A model generated the notes under the pieces. That model did no database searches and was not told the DNA's origin. It saw only the letters and a list, made by a program, of their open reading frames with translations. Source: Flavobacterium cheongpyeongense (GTDB lineage Bacteria > Bacteroidota > Bacteroidia > Flavobacteriales > Flavobacteriaceae). Taken from it: 64,000 nt of DNA. The position numbers and the translations under genes are program-made. The stretch is taken from positions 1 to 64,000 of the forward strand of contig NZ_QJHK01000015.1 of the NCBI RefSeq assembly GCF_003202435.1, written 5' to 3'. Positions 55,752 through 64,000 of the stretch are shown one piece after another (the first letter of the stretch is position 1; each line of letters starts with the position of its first letter).

Positions 55752-58700
55752 TTGTCTTTGCCTTTCGTACAAACTAAAATTGCACACTATATTACAGATA
55801 CTCTCAATGCCGATTTTAAAACCAATATTAGTATTGAAAAAGTAGCAATAAATGTTTTTGGTGGGGTCAAACTTAAAAAAGTATTGATTCTGGATCATCA
55901 CAAAAAGACTTTAATTTATTCAGATATTATTACTACAGACATTTTAAGTGTTTCAAGACTTATAGATGGTGATTTGATTTTTGGAGATGTCCGCCTGACA
56001 GGTCTGATTTTTAATCTGAAAACCTATAAAAATGAAGATGAGAATAATATCAATGTTTTTATACGATTATTCGAATCTGGAAAACCAACCAAATCAAAAA
56101 AGCACTTTTTGTTAACAGCTAAAAATGCTTATATTGCTCAAGGTACATTTTCTGTAATTGACGAAAATAAAAAGACACCGAAGCTTATAGACTTTAAAAA
56201 ACTGAATATTTATATCAGTGAATTTAAATTATACGGTTCTGAAATAAATACAAATATTCACAGATTTTCTTTTTTAGACCACAGAGGCTTATATGTATCA
56301 AATTTGAGTTCCAAATTCAGCTATACCAGAAAACAAATTAAACTTGAAAATTTAGCTATAACAACCAAAAGATCCAATATTTACGGTAAAGCGATTTTAA
56401 ATTATAACATCAAAGATTTTCTGGAATTCACAGATAAAGTAAGGTTCGATGTTAAATTAGATTCTGCTTCATTAGCTTCTAACGATATACGTTATTTTTA
56501 CAATGAATTAGGAAAAAATCAGCATTTTAAAATAAAAACAAAGATAGAAGGTCCCCTCAATAACCTTAATCTGAAACACTTGAGATTCAGTGATACAAAT
56601 GGCTCACGGATTGTAGGAAATATTAATTTTAGAAATCTTTTAGGAAACAAAACTCAAAAGTTTTCTATGAGTGGTAAATTTGATAAACTGATTTCCAGTT
56701 ATGATAATCTGGTTGTTTTGCTGCCGAATGTTTTAGGAAAAAAACTTCCTAAAGAAATGCAAAGAATAGGCAGGTTTAATATTGTAGGTACGGCAAAAGT
56801 TTCGATCACAGATTTAGAATCCAAATTTAGAGTAGCAACTGATTTGGGTAATGGAAAGGCTGAACTGCATATAAACAATATGGATTTTATTGATAAGGCA
56901 TCTTATTCAGGAAATATTGTTTTGGATAATTTTAATGTTGGTGCTTTATTAAAGAGGAAAGATATTGGTAAAACAACCTTAAATTTAGATATTGACGGGG
57001 TTGGCTTTTCTAAGAAATATTTAAATACCATTGTAAAAGGAGATATTACTAAGCTGGATTATAATAATTACACTTATAATAATATTGTTGTAAATGGAAA
57101 TTTTAAATTGCCATATTACAAAGGAAAGGTTGCGGTTAACGATCCTAATTTAAATTTGACTTTTGACGGATTGGTTGATTTGAGTAAACGTGAAAACAGA
57201 TATGACTTTCATATTAATGTAGAAAATTCGGATTTACGAAAATTAAAATTTGTAAATGACTCAATTTCCAGTTTTACAGGTGATGCCATTGTACAGGTCA
57301 GCGGAAATTCTATTCAAAGTTTACACGGAAATATCTTTATAAAAGACGCCGTTTACCAAAATCCAAAATCAACTTATGTTTTTGATGAAGTAACCATCAA
57401 TTCCAGCTTTGATGCAGATCAGTTACGTACCATCTCTATAAATTCGACAGATGTTGTAAACGGTCAAATAGTAGGTAAGTTTCAATTTGATCAGTTAGAT
57501 AAACTGGTCATGAACTCTGTTGGAAGCCTTTATACAAATTACAAACCTTATAAAGTTAAAAAAGGACAATTCCTTCGTTTTAATTTTCATGTTTACAATA
57601 AAGTGGTAGAAATGTTGTATCCGGATATTGAAATTGATTCGAGTACCGCTTTACGTGGAAGAATTGATGCTGACAATCATGAATTCAAATTTCGATTTAA
57701 CTCCAAAAAGATAACAGCCTCAAAAAATACATTTGATAATATCCGAATCAATATTGATAATAAAAACCCTTTGTATAATGCATTTATAGAACTGGATAGC
57801 ATTAAAACACCATACTACAAAATTCGGGACTTTAATCTGATTAATGTAACAGCAAAAGACACCCTTTTTGTCCGCTCTGAATTCAAGGGAGGAAATAAAG
57901 GCGAGGATTACTTTAATTTAAACCTTTACCATACAATAGATAAAAGCAAAAATAATATAGTAGGGCTTCATAAATCTGAGATAAAGTTTAAAGACTATCT
58001 CTGGTATTTAAACGAAGATGATGCAGATAATAACAAAGTAGTTTTTGATCAGAAATTTAAAAATTTTACAATTGATAACATCATATTGTCTCATGAAAAT
58101 CAGAAAATTGATTTGAACGGCATTATAAAAGGAACCGACTATAAAGATTTGGTGTTGAATTTTGAAGATGTCGACATCAATAAAATTACTCCTCTGAATA
58201 AAAAATTTGTTGTGAACGGTAACCTTAACGGAAACGTAAATTTTAAACAGAATAAAAATAGCTACCAGCCAACAGCTACAATTGAAATCGATGATTTGAA
58301 TTTAAATAAAATAGACCTCGGAACTTTGAAATTTGATATTTCGGGAGACGAAACGTTTAAAAAGTTTACCATAAATTCTTCTGTCGAAAACAATTATGCC
58401 CAATCTTTCAAAGCAGAAGGAAGTTTTGCGATTCAGAATAAAGAGACAATATTAGATTTAAAATTAAAGCTCGACAACTTTAATCTGGCGGCTTTGAGCA
58501 CAATTGGAGGGAATGTTTTATCCAACATACGAGGAAGTGTCTCCGGAAATGCTGCGATTGCCGGGAATCTTAAAAAACCTGAAATCAATGGAAGGCTTTA
58601 TTTAGAAAAAGCCGGCATGACGGTGACCTACCTTAATACGGATTATGAGCTAAATAACCGCACTGTCGTAGATTTAACAGATGAAAAGTTTTTGTTCAGG

Positions 58701-60215
58701 AATAATCAGCTTACAGATACGAAGTTTAAAACTAAGGGCATGCTGAATGGAAGCATCGAGCATAAGAATTTTGGAGACTGGAAACTAGATTTAACGATAA
58801 CTTCAAAAAAATTATTGGCACTTGATACAAAGGATAGTGATGATGCGGCATATTATGGAACAGCTTTTATTAATGGTAAAGCAAGTATAACAGGGCCAAC
58901 AGAAGCCTTATTTATTAAAGTTGACGCAAAATCTGGTAAAGATACTCAAATAAAAATTCCAATAAATAATGTACAAAGTGTAGAAGAAAAAAGTTTTATC
59001 CATTTTGTAACACCAAAGGAAAAATATAATTTGGCCAATGGTATTGTAGATAGAACAAGAAATTATAATGGTCTGGAATTAGAATTTGATTTTGACATTA
59101 CACCAGATGCAGAAATAGAGGTTATTTTGGACAGGGATTCCGGACACGGAATGAAAGGCAGAGGTTATGGATCACTTTTGTTTAAAATAAATACCCTTGG
59201 TAAGTTTAATATGTGGGGGGATTTCCAGGCTTATGAAGGTACCTATAACTTTAAATATGGCGGATTAATAGATAAAAAATTTGCTGTTAGAAAAGGGGGG
59301 TCAATTATTTGGGAAGGAAACCCTATGAAGGCACAATTAAATTTAGAAGCCGTATACAAAACAATTGCGAATCCTGCTGTATTATTAGAAAATTCCTCAT
59401 TCAATAAAAAAGTTCCTGTAGAGGTTGTCATTGGTTTAAGAGGCGATTTAACTAGCCCTGAGCCAAATTTTGATATTCAGTTTCCTTCTGTAAGTAATGT
59501 TTTGAAATCAGAAATACAATATAAACTGGATGATAAAGACATTCGTCAGACCCAGGCTTTATATCTATTGTCTACAGGTTCTTTTATGAGTACAGATGGT
59601 TTTAGTCAGGGAGATTTATCAGGAACATTATCCGAAACAGCTATGAGCTTATTGGGAGGTATCATTAAGTCGGATAATGATAAAATTGATGTTGGGTTTA
59701 ATTATGTTTCAGCTGACAGGCGTATAGGTCAGGAGGCTGATGGAAGGGTAGTAGCCACGGTATCTTCGCAAATAAATGAACGGATTACTATTAATGGAAA
59801 AGTAGGTGTTCCGGTAGGAGGTATAAATGAATCGGCAATTGTAGGGGACATTGAGGTACAATATAGGATTAATGAAGACGGAACTGCAAATCTGCGTTTG
59901 TTTAATAAGGAAAACGATATTAGTTACGTAGGACAGGGAATTGGTTATACACAAGGAGTTGGGATTAGTTATGAAGTAGATTTTGATACTTTTAGTGAGT
60001 TAGTCAATAAAATTTTTAAGAAGTATAAAGTAGAAAAAACGGTTAAAAATCCAAACGATTTACAGGATTCTAATTTAAACCCTGATTATATAAATTTTAC
60101 AAACGCTAAAAAACAAGCTGAAAGGGATAAAAAAGAATCTGATAAAAAAGAAGAAAAACAACAAGAGCAACAAAAGAGTAATGACCAGGGACTGATTCCT
60201 GATGATGATTTTTAA
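55752..60215 (+). CDS. TamB-like translocation/assembly module protein (DUF490/AsmA-like)
   Basis: A very long envelope protein of the TamB/AsmA-like bridge family: repeated beta-groove segments over more than 1300 residues and the TamB C-terminal domain (about 1000-1400: KAGMTVTYLNTDYEL, FQAYEGTYNFKYGGLIDKKF, FDIQFPSVSNVLKSEIQYKL). A lysine/glutamate/glutamine-rich tail ends in LIPDDDF. It would span the periplasm and help lipid or outer-membrane protein transport. The listed start is a TTG. The frame stays open back to 55653 and encodes the expected N-terminal anchor (ISRTLIGFVLLVLVFAITLS) but contains no ATG, GTG or TTG before 55752; an ATA at 55665 is the only start-like codon. So the true start is unclear. 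Confidence 0.9.
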   Translation: MSLPFVQTKIAHYITDTLNADFKTNISIEKVAINVFGGVKLKKVLILDHHKKTLIYSDIITTDILSVSRLIDGDLIFGDVRLTGLIFNLKTYKNEDENNINVFIRLFESGKPTKSKKHFLLTAKNAYIAQGTFSVIDENKKTPKLIDFKKLNIYISEFKLYGSEINTNIHRFSFLDHRGLYVSNLSSKFSYTRKQIKLENLAITTKRSNIYGKAILNYNIKDFLEFTDKVRFDVKLDSASLASNDIRYFYNELGKNQHFKIKTKIEGPLNNLNLKHLRFSDTNGSRIVGNINFRNLLGNKTQKFSMSGKFDKLISSYDNLVVLLPNVLGKKLPKEMQRIGRFNIVGTAKVSITDLESKFRVATDLGNGKAELHINNMDFIDKASYSGNIVLDNFNVGALLKRKDIGKTTLNLDIDGVGFSKKYLNTIVKGDITKLDYNNYTYNNIVVNGNFKLPYYKGKVAVNDPNLNLTFDGLVDLSKRENRYDFHINVENSDLRKLKFVNDSISSFTGDAIVQVSGNSIQSLHGNIFIKDAVYQNPKSTYVFDEVTINSSFDADQLRTISINSTDVVNGQIVGKFQFDQLDKLVMNSVGSLYTNYKPYKVKKGQFLRFNFHVYNKVVEMLYPDIEIDSSTALRGRIDADNHEFKFRFNSKKITASKNTFDNIRINIDNKNPLYNAFIELDSIKTPYYKIRDFNLINVTAKDTLFVRSEFKGGNKGEDYFNLNLYHTIDKSKNNIVGLHKSEIKFKDYLWYLNEDDADNNKVVFDQKFKNFTIDNIILSHENQKIDLNGIIKGTDYKDLVLNFEDVDINKITPLNKKFVVNGNLNGNVNFKQNKNSYQPTATIEIDDLNLNKIDLGTLKFDISGDETFKKFTINSSVENNYAQSFKAEGSFAIQNKETILDLKLKLDNFNLAALSTIGGNVLSNIRGSVSGNAAIAGNLKKPEINGRLYLEKAGMTVTYLNTDYELNNRTVVDLTDEKFLFRNNQLTDTKFKTKGMLNGSIEHKNFGDWKLDLTITSKKLLALDTKDSDDAAYYGTAFINGKASITGPTEALFIKVDAKSGKDTQIKIPINNVQSVEEKSFIHFVTPKEKYNLANGIVDRTRNYNGLELEFDFDITPDAEIEVILDRDSGHGMKGRGYGSLLFKINTLGKFNMWGDFQAYEGTYNFKYGGLIDKKFAVRKGGSIIWEGNPMKAQLNLEAVYKTIANPAVLLENSSFNKKVPVEVVIGLRGDLTSPEPNFDIQFPSVSNVLKSEIQYKLDDKDIRQTQALYLLSTGSFMSTDGFSQGDLSGTLSETAMSLLGGIIKSDNDKIDVGFNYVSADRRIGQEADGRVVATVSSQINERITINGKVGVPVGGINESAIVGDIEVQYRINEDGTANLRLFNKENDISYVGQGIGYTQGVGISYEVDFDTFSELVNKIFKKYKVEKTVKNPNDLQDSNLNPDYINFTNAKKQAERDKKESDKKEEKQQEQQKSNDQGLIPDDDF

Positions 60216-60469
60216 GCAAAATTGTTAAGCGATTTTTTGAGTACTTTTATGAATTATCAAAAACTATAATTTTATAACACTTCATTTGTAGATTGTTAAT
60301 TTTACATTTTTAACTAAAAAAGCATGCTTTTATTATTTTTAATGAATTTTTTACTATATAAAAACTTATTAACCGAAAACGTTTGAATTTGATGTTTTTA
60401 CTAATTTATTATAAGCATCAACTGAAAAGTGATGAATGTTTGCTAATTTTACACTTTAATACTTAAATA

Positions 60470-61456
60470 ATGCCAAAAACAATAAAAAAAGTAGGTGTCC
60501 TTACCTCAGGGGGAGACTCGCCAGGAATGAATGCCGCAATACGATCCGTTGTTCGAACATGTGCCTATCATAATATAGAATGTTTGGGAATTTATAGAGG
60601 TTATCAGGGAATGATTGAGGGAGACTTCAAAGAAATGGGACCTCGAAGTGTAAATAATATTGTAAACAAAGGAGGGACGATTTTAAAATCGGCACGCTCA
60701 ATTGAATTCAGAACCCCTGAAGGTAGAAAAAAAGCGTATGATAACCTTATAAAAGCAGGCGTTGACGCTCTTGTAGTTATAGGTGGGGACGGAAGTTTTA
60801 CCGGGGGATTAATTTTTAATGCTGAATATGGTTTTCCGGTAATGGGAATTCCAGGTACAATTGATAACGATATTTTTGGAACCAGTCACACCTTGGGTTA
60901 CGATACAGCCTTAAATACAGTTGTAGATTGTATTGATAAAATTAGGGATACTGCCAGTTCACATAACCGTTTGTTTTTTGTGGAGGTTATGGGTAGGGAT
61001 GCCGGGCATATAGCTCTTAATGCAGGTATCGGTGCAGGAGCCGAAGAAATCCTTATTCCCGAAGAAGATTTAGGTCTGGAAAGACTTTTAGACTCTCTTC
61101 AAAAAAGTAAAGCTTCAGGAAAATCATCAAGTATAGTAGTTATTGCAGAAGGCGATAAAATTGGTAAAAACGTATTCGAATTAAAAGATTATGTTGAAGC
61201 TAATTTACCTGAGTATGATGTCCGTGTTTCAGTTCTCGGACACATGCAGCGCGGTGGTTCTCCATCATGCTTCGACCGGGTTTTAGCAAGCCGTTTAGGA
61301 GTAAAAGCAGTAGAATCATTGTTAGATGGTAAGTCAAATTATATGGTTGGTTTACAGCAGGATAAAGTAACACTGACACCGTTAGAACAAGCAATTAAAG
61401 GGAAATCTGAAATTGATATGGAATTATTAAGGGTATCTGATATCATGTCAACATAA
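60470..61456 (+). CDS. pfkA: ATP-dependent 6-phosphofructokinase
   Basis: The 328-aa group A phosphofructokinase catalyses the committed step of glycolysis. ATP site VLTSGGDSPGMNAAIRSVV and GGDGSFTGG; catalytic Asp in GIPGTIDNDIFGTSHTLGYD; fructose-6-phosphate contacts in EVMGRDAGHIALNAG and VLGHMQRGGSPSCFDR. It is followed 74 bp later by gapA in the same direction, a glycolytic pair. Confidence 0.97.
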   Translation: MPKTIKKVGVLTSGGDSPGMNAAIRSVVRTCAYHNIECLGIYRGYQGMIEGDFKEMGPRSVNNIVNKGGTILKSARSIEFRTPEGRKKAYDNLIKAGVDALVVIGGDGSFTGGLIFNAEYGFPVMGIPGTIDNDIFGTSHTLGYDTALNTVVDCIDKIRDTASSHNRLFFVEVMGRDAGHIALNAGIGAGAEEILIPEEDLGLERLLDSLQKSKASGKSSSIVVIAEGDKIGKNVFELKDYVEANLPEYDVRVSVLGHMQRGGSPSCFDRVLASRLGVKAVESLLDGKSNYMVGLQQDKVTLTPLEQAIKGKSEIDMELLRVSDIMST

Positions 61457-61530
61457 TAAGGAACGAAGTTTATAGTGAGGAAATTAAACTTTAAATTAGT
61501 AAAATAAAAACAAAAACAAAATCGAGTAAA

Positions 61531-62535
61531 ATGTCAAAAGTAAAATTAGGAATAAACGGATTTGGAAGAATTGGAAGAATCGTTTTTAGAGAATCTTTCA
61601 ATAGAGATAATGTAGAAGTAGTTGCTATCAATGATTTATTAGATGTAGATCACTTGGCATACTTATTAAAATATGATTCCGTTCACGGTCGTTTCGACGG
61701 AGATGTAGAAGTTAAAGAAGGAAAATTGTATGTAAACGGAAGAAATATCCGCATTACTGCTGAAAGAAATCCAGCGGACTTAAAATGGAATGAAGTTGAT
61801 GTTGATGTAGTTGCTGAGTGTACAGGTATCTTCACAACTATCGAAACTGCAAATGAGCACATTAAAGGTGGTGCTAAAAAAGTAATTATTTCTGCTCCTT
61901 CTGCAGATGCTCCAATGTTTGTAATGGGTGTAAACCATGAAACTGCAAAAGCTTCTGATCTAGTAGTTTCTAATGCTTCTTGTACAACAAACTGTTTAGC
62001 TCCTTTAGCAAAAGTTATTCACGATAATTTCGGAATTGTTGAAGCTTTAATGACTACTGTTCATGCTACAACTTCAACTCAAATGACTGCTGACGGACCT
62101 TCCAGAAAAGACTGGAGAGGTGGACGTGCAGCGGCAATCAATATTATCCCTTCTTCGACTGGTGCTGCAAAAGCTGTTGGAAAAGTTATTCCTGAACTGA
62201 ATGGAAAATTAACAGGGATGGCTTTCCGTGTTCCTACTGCTGACGTTTCTACAGTAGATTTAACTGTAAAAGTAGCTAAAGAGACTTCTTACGAAGAGAT
62301 TATGGCTGTTTTGAAAAAAGCTTCTGAAACTAACCTGAAAGGTATTTTGGGCTACACTGAAGATGCTGTTGTTTCTCAGGATTTCATTTCAGACAAAAGA
62401 ACTTCAATCATTGATGCCACTGCAGGTATTGGTTTAAATTCAACTTTCTTTAAATTAGTATCATGGTACGATAATGAGTACGGATACTCTAGTAAATTAA
62501 TTGATTTATCTGTGCATATTGCAGGTTTAAAATAA
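61531..62535 (+). CDS. gapA: Glyceraldehyde-3-phosphate dehydrogenase, type I
   Basis: The 334-aa glycolytic enzyme shows the NAD site LGINGFGRIGRIVFRES and the catalytic Cys in VSNASCTTNCLAPLAKV. Further signatures are HATTSTQMTADGPSRKDWRG, GKLTGMAFRVPTADVS and the late SWYDNEYGYSSKL. Its codons look strongly biased, consistent with high expression, and a terminator follows. Confidence 0.98.
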   Translation: MSKVKLGINGFGRIGRIVFRESFNRDNVEVVAINDLLDVDHLAYLLKYDSVHGRFDGDVEVKEGKLYVNGRNIRITAERNPADLKWNEVDVDVVAECTGIFTTIETANEHIKGGAKKVIISAPSADAPMFVMGVNHETAKASDLVVSNASCTTNCLAPLAKVIHDNFGIVEALMTTVHATTSTQMTADGPSRKDWRGGRAAAINIIPSSTGAAKAVGKVIPELNGKLTGMAFRVPTADVSTVDLTVKVAKETSYEEIMAVLKKASETNLKGILGYTEDAVVSQDFISDKRTSIIDATAGIGLNSTFFKLVSWYDNEYGYSSKLIDLSVHIAGLK

Positions 62536-62554
62536 TATTTTATTCAGAGAGAAA

Positions 62555-62587
62555 GTCCCGTTATTTCAAAATGACGGGATTTCTTAT
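62555..62587 (+). terminator. Intrinsic terminator after gapA
   Basis: TCCCGT (62556-62561) pairs with ACGGGA (62574-62579), with a partly paired ATTT/AAAT interior, followed by TTTCTTATTTTT. It separates the glycolytic pair from the kinase gene. Confidence 0.8.
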
Positions 62588-62661
62588 TTTTGTTATGTCT
62601 TTAATTAATGTAAAAAACACACTTGTAATTAAAGAAAAACTAACTCAAAAACCAAACTAAA

Positions 62662-63513
62662 ATGAAATTAATAGTTGATAGTGGATCTACTAAAGCAGAC
62701 TGGATTGCGATTGATGACAGTGGAAAAGTATTGTTCACAACACAAACTTTAGGTTTAAATCCCGAAATTCTTGATGGTCCCGAGATTATCGAAAGAGTAA
62801 ATGACCGTTTTGATATTTCGCAGAACAAAAAAGAAGCTACCCATTTGTTCTTTTATGGTGCAGGCTGCGGTACAGACAGAATGAAACAATCTTTATCTCA
62901 GGTATTTCAGGAATATTTTGAAAATGCTATTGTAGAGGTTCATGAAGATACTTATGCTGCAGTATATGCAACAACACCAAAGGGAGAACAAGCAATTGTC
63001 AGTATTTTAGGAACAGGTTCTAATTGTAGTTATTTTGATGGTAAAATTTTGCATCAAAAAGTGCAGTCACTAGGTTACATCGTAATGGATGATTGTAGTG
63101 GAAACGTTTTTGGAAAAGAACTAATCAGAAAGTATTATTTTAATAAAATGCCAAAAGAACTGGCAATCGAATTAGAAAAAGAATATGATTTAGATCCGGA
63201 TTTCATTAAAAATAAATTATACAAAGAACCAAACCCTAATGCTTATCTGGCCACTTTTGCTAAGTTTTTGATTCAGCATAAAGATTCTGAATTTTGCAGA
63301 AAAATTATTTTTAAGGGAATGAAATCTTTCGTTAAAAACTATATTAAACAATATGATAATTGCCAGGAGGTTCCTGTTCATTTTGTAGGTTCAATAGCTT
63401 TTTATTTAAAAGATGAGCTCCAGGAAACATTTGATAAATACGAACTTAAGTTAGGTAATGTTTTAAGACGTCCAATTGATGGTCTTATCGCTTATCACGT
63501 TGCTAATAAATAA
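62662..63513 (+). CDS. BadF/BcrA-type ATPase, N-acetylglucosamine-kinase-like
   Basis: A 283-aa ASKHA-fold protein with phosphate 1 loop LIVDSGSTKADWIAID, phosphate 2 region AIVSILGTGSNCSYFDG and a middle segment YIVMDDCSGNVFGKELIRKYY. These match the bacterial N-acetylglucosamine/N-acetylmuramic kinase-like branch of the BadF group. The substrate is inferred. It sits 9 bp upstream of mgsA, so the two are probably co-transcribed. Confidence 0.85.
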   Translation: MKLIVDSGSTKADWIAIDDSGKVLFTTQTLGLNPEILDGPEIIERVNDRFDISQNKKEATHLFFYGAGCGTDRMKQSLSQVFQEYFENAIVEVHEDTYAAVYATTPKGEQAIVSILGTGSNCSYFDGKILHQKVQSLGYIVMDDCSGNVFGKELIRKYYFNKMPKELAIELEKEYDLDPDFIKNKLYKEPNPNAYLATFAKFLIQHKDSEFCRKIIFKGMKSFVKNYIKQYDNCQEVPVHFVGSIAFYLKDELQETFDKYELKLGNVLRRPIDGLIAYHVANK

Positions 63514-63522
63514 ATAATCAGA

Positions 63523-63897
63523 ATGGAAATTGCAATTATTGCGCATGATGGTAAAAAAGCAGATTTAATTAATTTTTTAATTAAAAACACATCAGTACTG
63601 CAAAATGAAAATATTAGCCTTATTGGTACCGGTACTACCGGAGGAAAAGCAGAGGCTGCTGGCTTTAGAACAAGACGAATGCTTTCAGGGCCATTAGGAG
63701 GTGATGCTCAGATAGCCGGAAGGGTAGCAGAAGGCTTAACCCAAATGGTTTTCTTTTTTAAGGATCCTTTGTCAAGTCATCCACATGAAGCAGATATAAA
63801 TATGCTTATCAGGGTTTGTGACGTACATAATGTGCCACTGGCAACTAATGAAGCAACGGCACAATTATTATTGGATGCTATTGCACAGCAATTATAG
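63523..63897 (+). CDS. mgsA: Methylglyoxal synthase
   Basis: The 124-aa enzyme converts dihydroxyacetone phosphate to methylglyoxal, a glycolytic bypass. Conserved parts: IAHDGKKADLINFL, phosphate-binding GTGTTGGKAE, SGPLGGDAQIAGRV with the catalytic Asp, and SSHPHEADINMLIRVCDVHN. It is a little shorter than the enterobacterial enzyme but all key motifs are present. Placement near pfkA and gapA fits triose-phosphate metabolism. The last 20 bp overlap the convergent gene at the right edge. Confidence 0.95.
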   Translation: MEIAIIAHDGKKADLINFLIKNTSVLQNENISLIGTGTTGGKAEAAGFRTRRMLSGPLGGDAQIAGRVAEGLTQMVFFFKDPLSSHPHEADINMLIRVCDVHNVPLATNEATAQLLLDAIAQQL

Positions 63898-64000
63898 AAA
63901 TCTCAATATTTACATTTTTTGGCAGACAAGCCACCTGAACCGTTTCACGAGCTGGAGCGGTTTTTTCATTAAAGTATGATCCGTAAACGGTATTAATGGC
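63878..64000 (-). CDS. RidA-family (YjgF/L-PSP) protein, C-terminal part, cut by the window edge
   Basis: Read from the right edge on the minus strand, 40 codons are open to a TAG at 63878-63880: AINTVYGSYFNEKTAPARET, then VQVACLPKNVNIEISIIAVQ. The P-A-R-x-T-V-Q-V-A-x-L-P signature and the following beta strand are the conserved C-terminus of RidA enamine/imine deaminases. Its stop lies inside the 3' end of mgsA, so the genes are convergent and overlap by 20 bp. Confidence 0.87.
   Translation of the reverse strand, partial: AINTVYGSYFNEKTAPARETVQVACLPKNVNIEISIIAVQ

Overview
The window is AT-rich DNA from a Bacteroidota genome, almost certainly a Flavobacterium. Pointers are two SusC/SusD pairs, a hybrid two-component regulator, a type II-C style CRISPR repeat, many signal peptides ending just after AQ/SQ, a TAnnTTTG-type promoter box and weak ribosome binding sites. 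No tRNA or rRNA genes were seen.

Region 1 (1-3.4 kb), CRISPR: a candidate tracrRNA/leader hairpin, a 12-repeat array, a REP-associated tyrosine transposase (RAYT) preceded by a tandem array of its own 5' end plus REP palindromes, then cas2 and cas1 on the minus strand. No cas9 lies beside cas1 or elsewhere in the window.

Region 2 (3.8-47.9 kb), a large xylan-utilisation region. Enzymes: GH3 with PA14, GH67 alpha-glucuronidase, GH10 xylanase, a second GH3, two GH43, a GH8 reducing-end oligoxylanase and a CE1-type esterase. Uptake and control: SusC/SusD at 26.1-30.6 kb, a 1380-aa hybrid two-component regulator and a GPH-family sugar symporter. Together they would cut, import and sense arabinoglucuronoxylan. 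Nested inside is a distinct cluster on the minus strand (13.8-25.3 kb): haloperoxidase/PAP2-like protein, FG-GAP/ASPIC lipoprotein, outer-membrane protein, DoxX-like protein, SusC and SusD. The locus is decaying: a LacI regulator is shot through with stops and an internal deletion, a GH31 has lost its catalytic barrel, and a GH9 N-terminus is fused to a scrap of a fatty-acid desaturase. A shared palindromic motif, ACAACCGATTGYG, sits at three sites that the dead LacI protein may once have bound.

Region 3 (47.9-64 kb), core genome: a VanX-like dipeptidase, a THUMP-like methyltransferase, an AI-2E family transporter, an M43 metalloprotease, a TrmH-like methyltransferase, a DUF4159 protein, rsmE, tsaD, a TamB-like giant, pfkA, gapA, a GlcNAc-kinase-like ATPase, mgsA and the 3' end of a RidA-family gene cut by the right edge.
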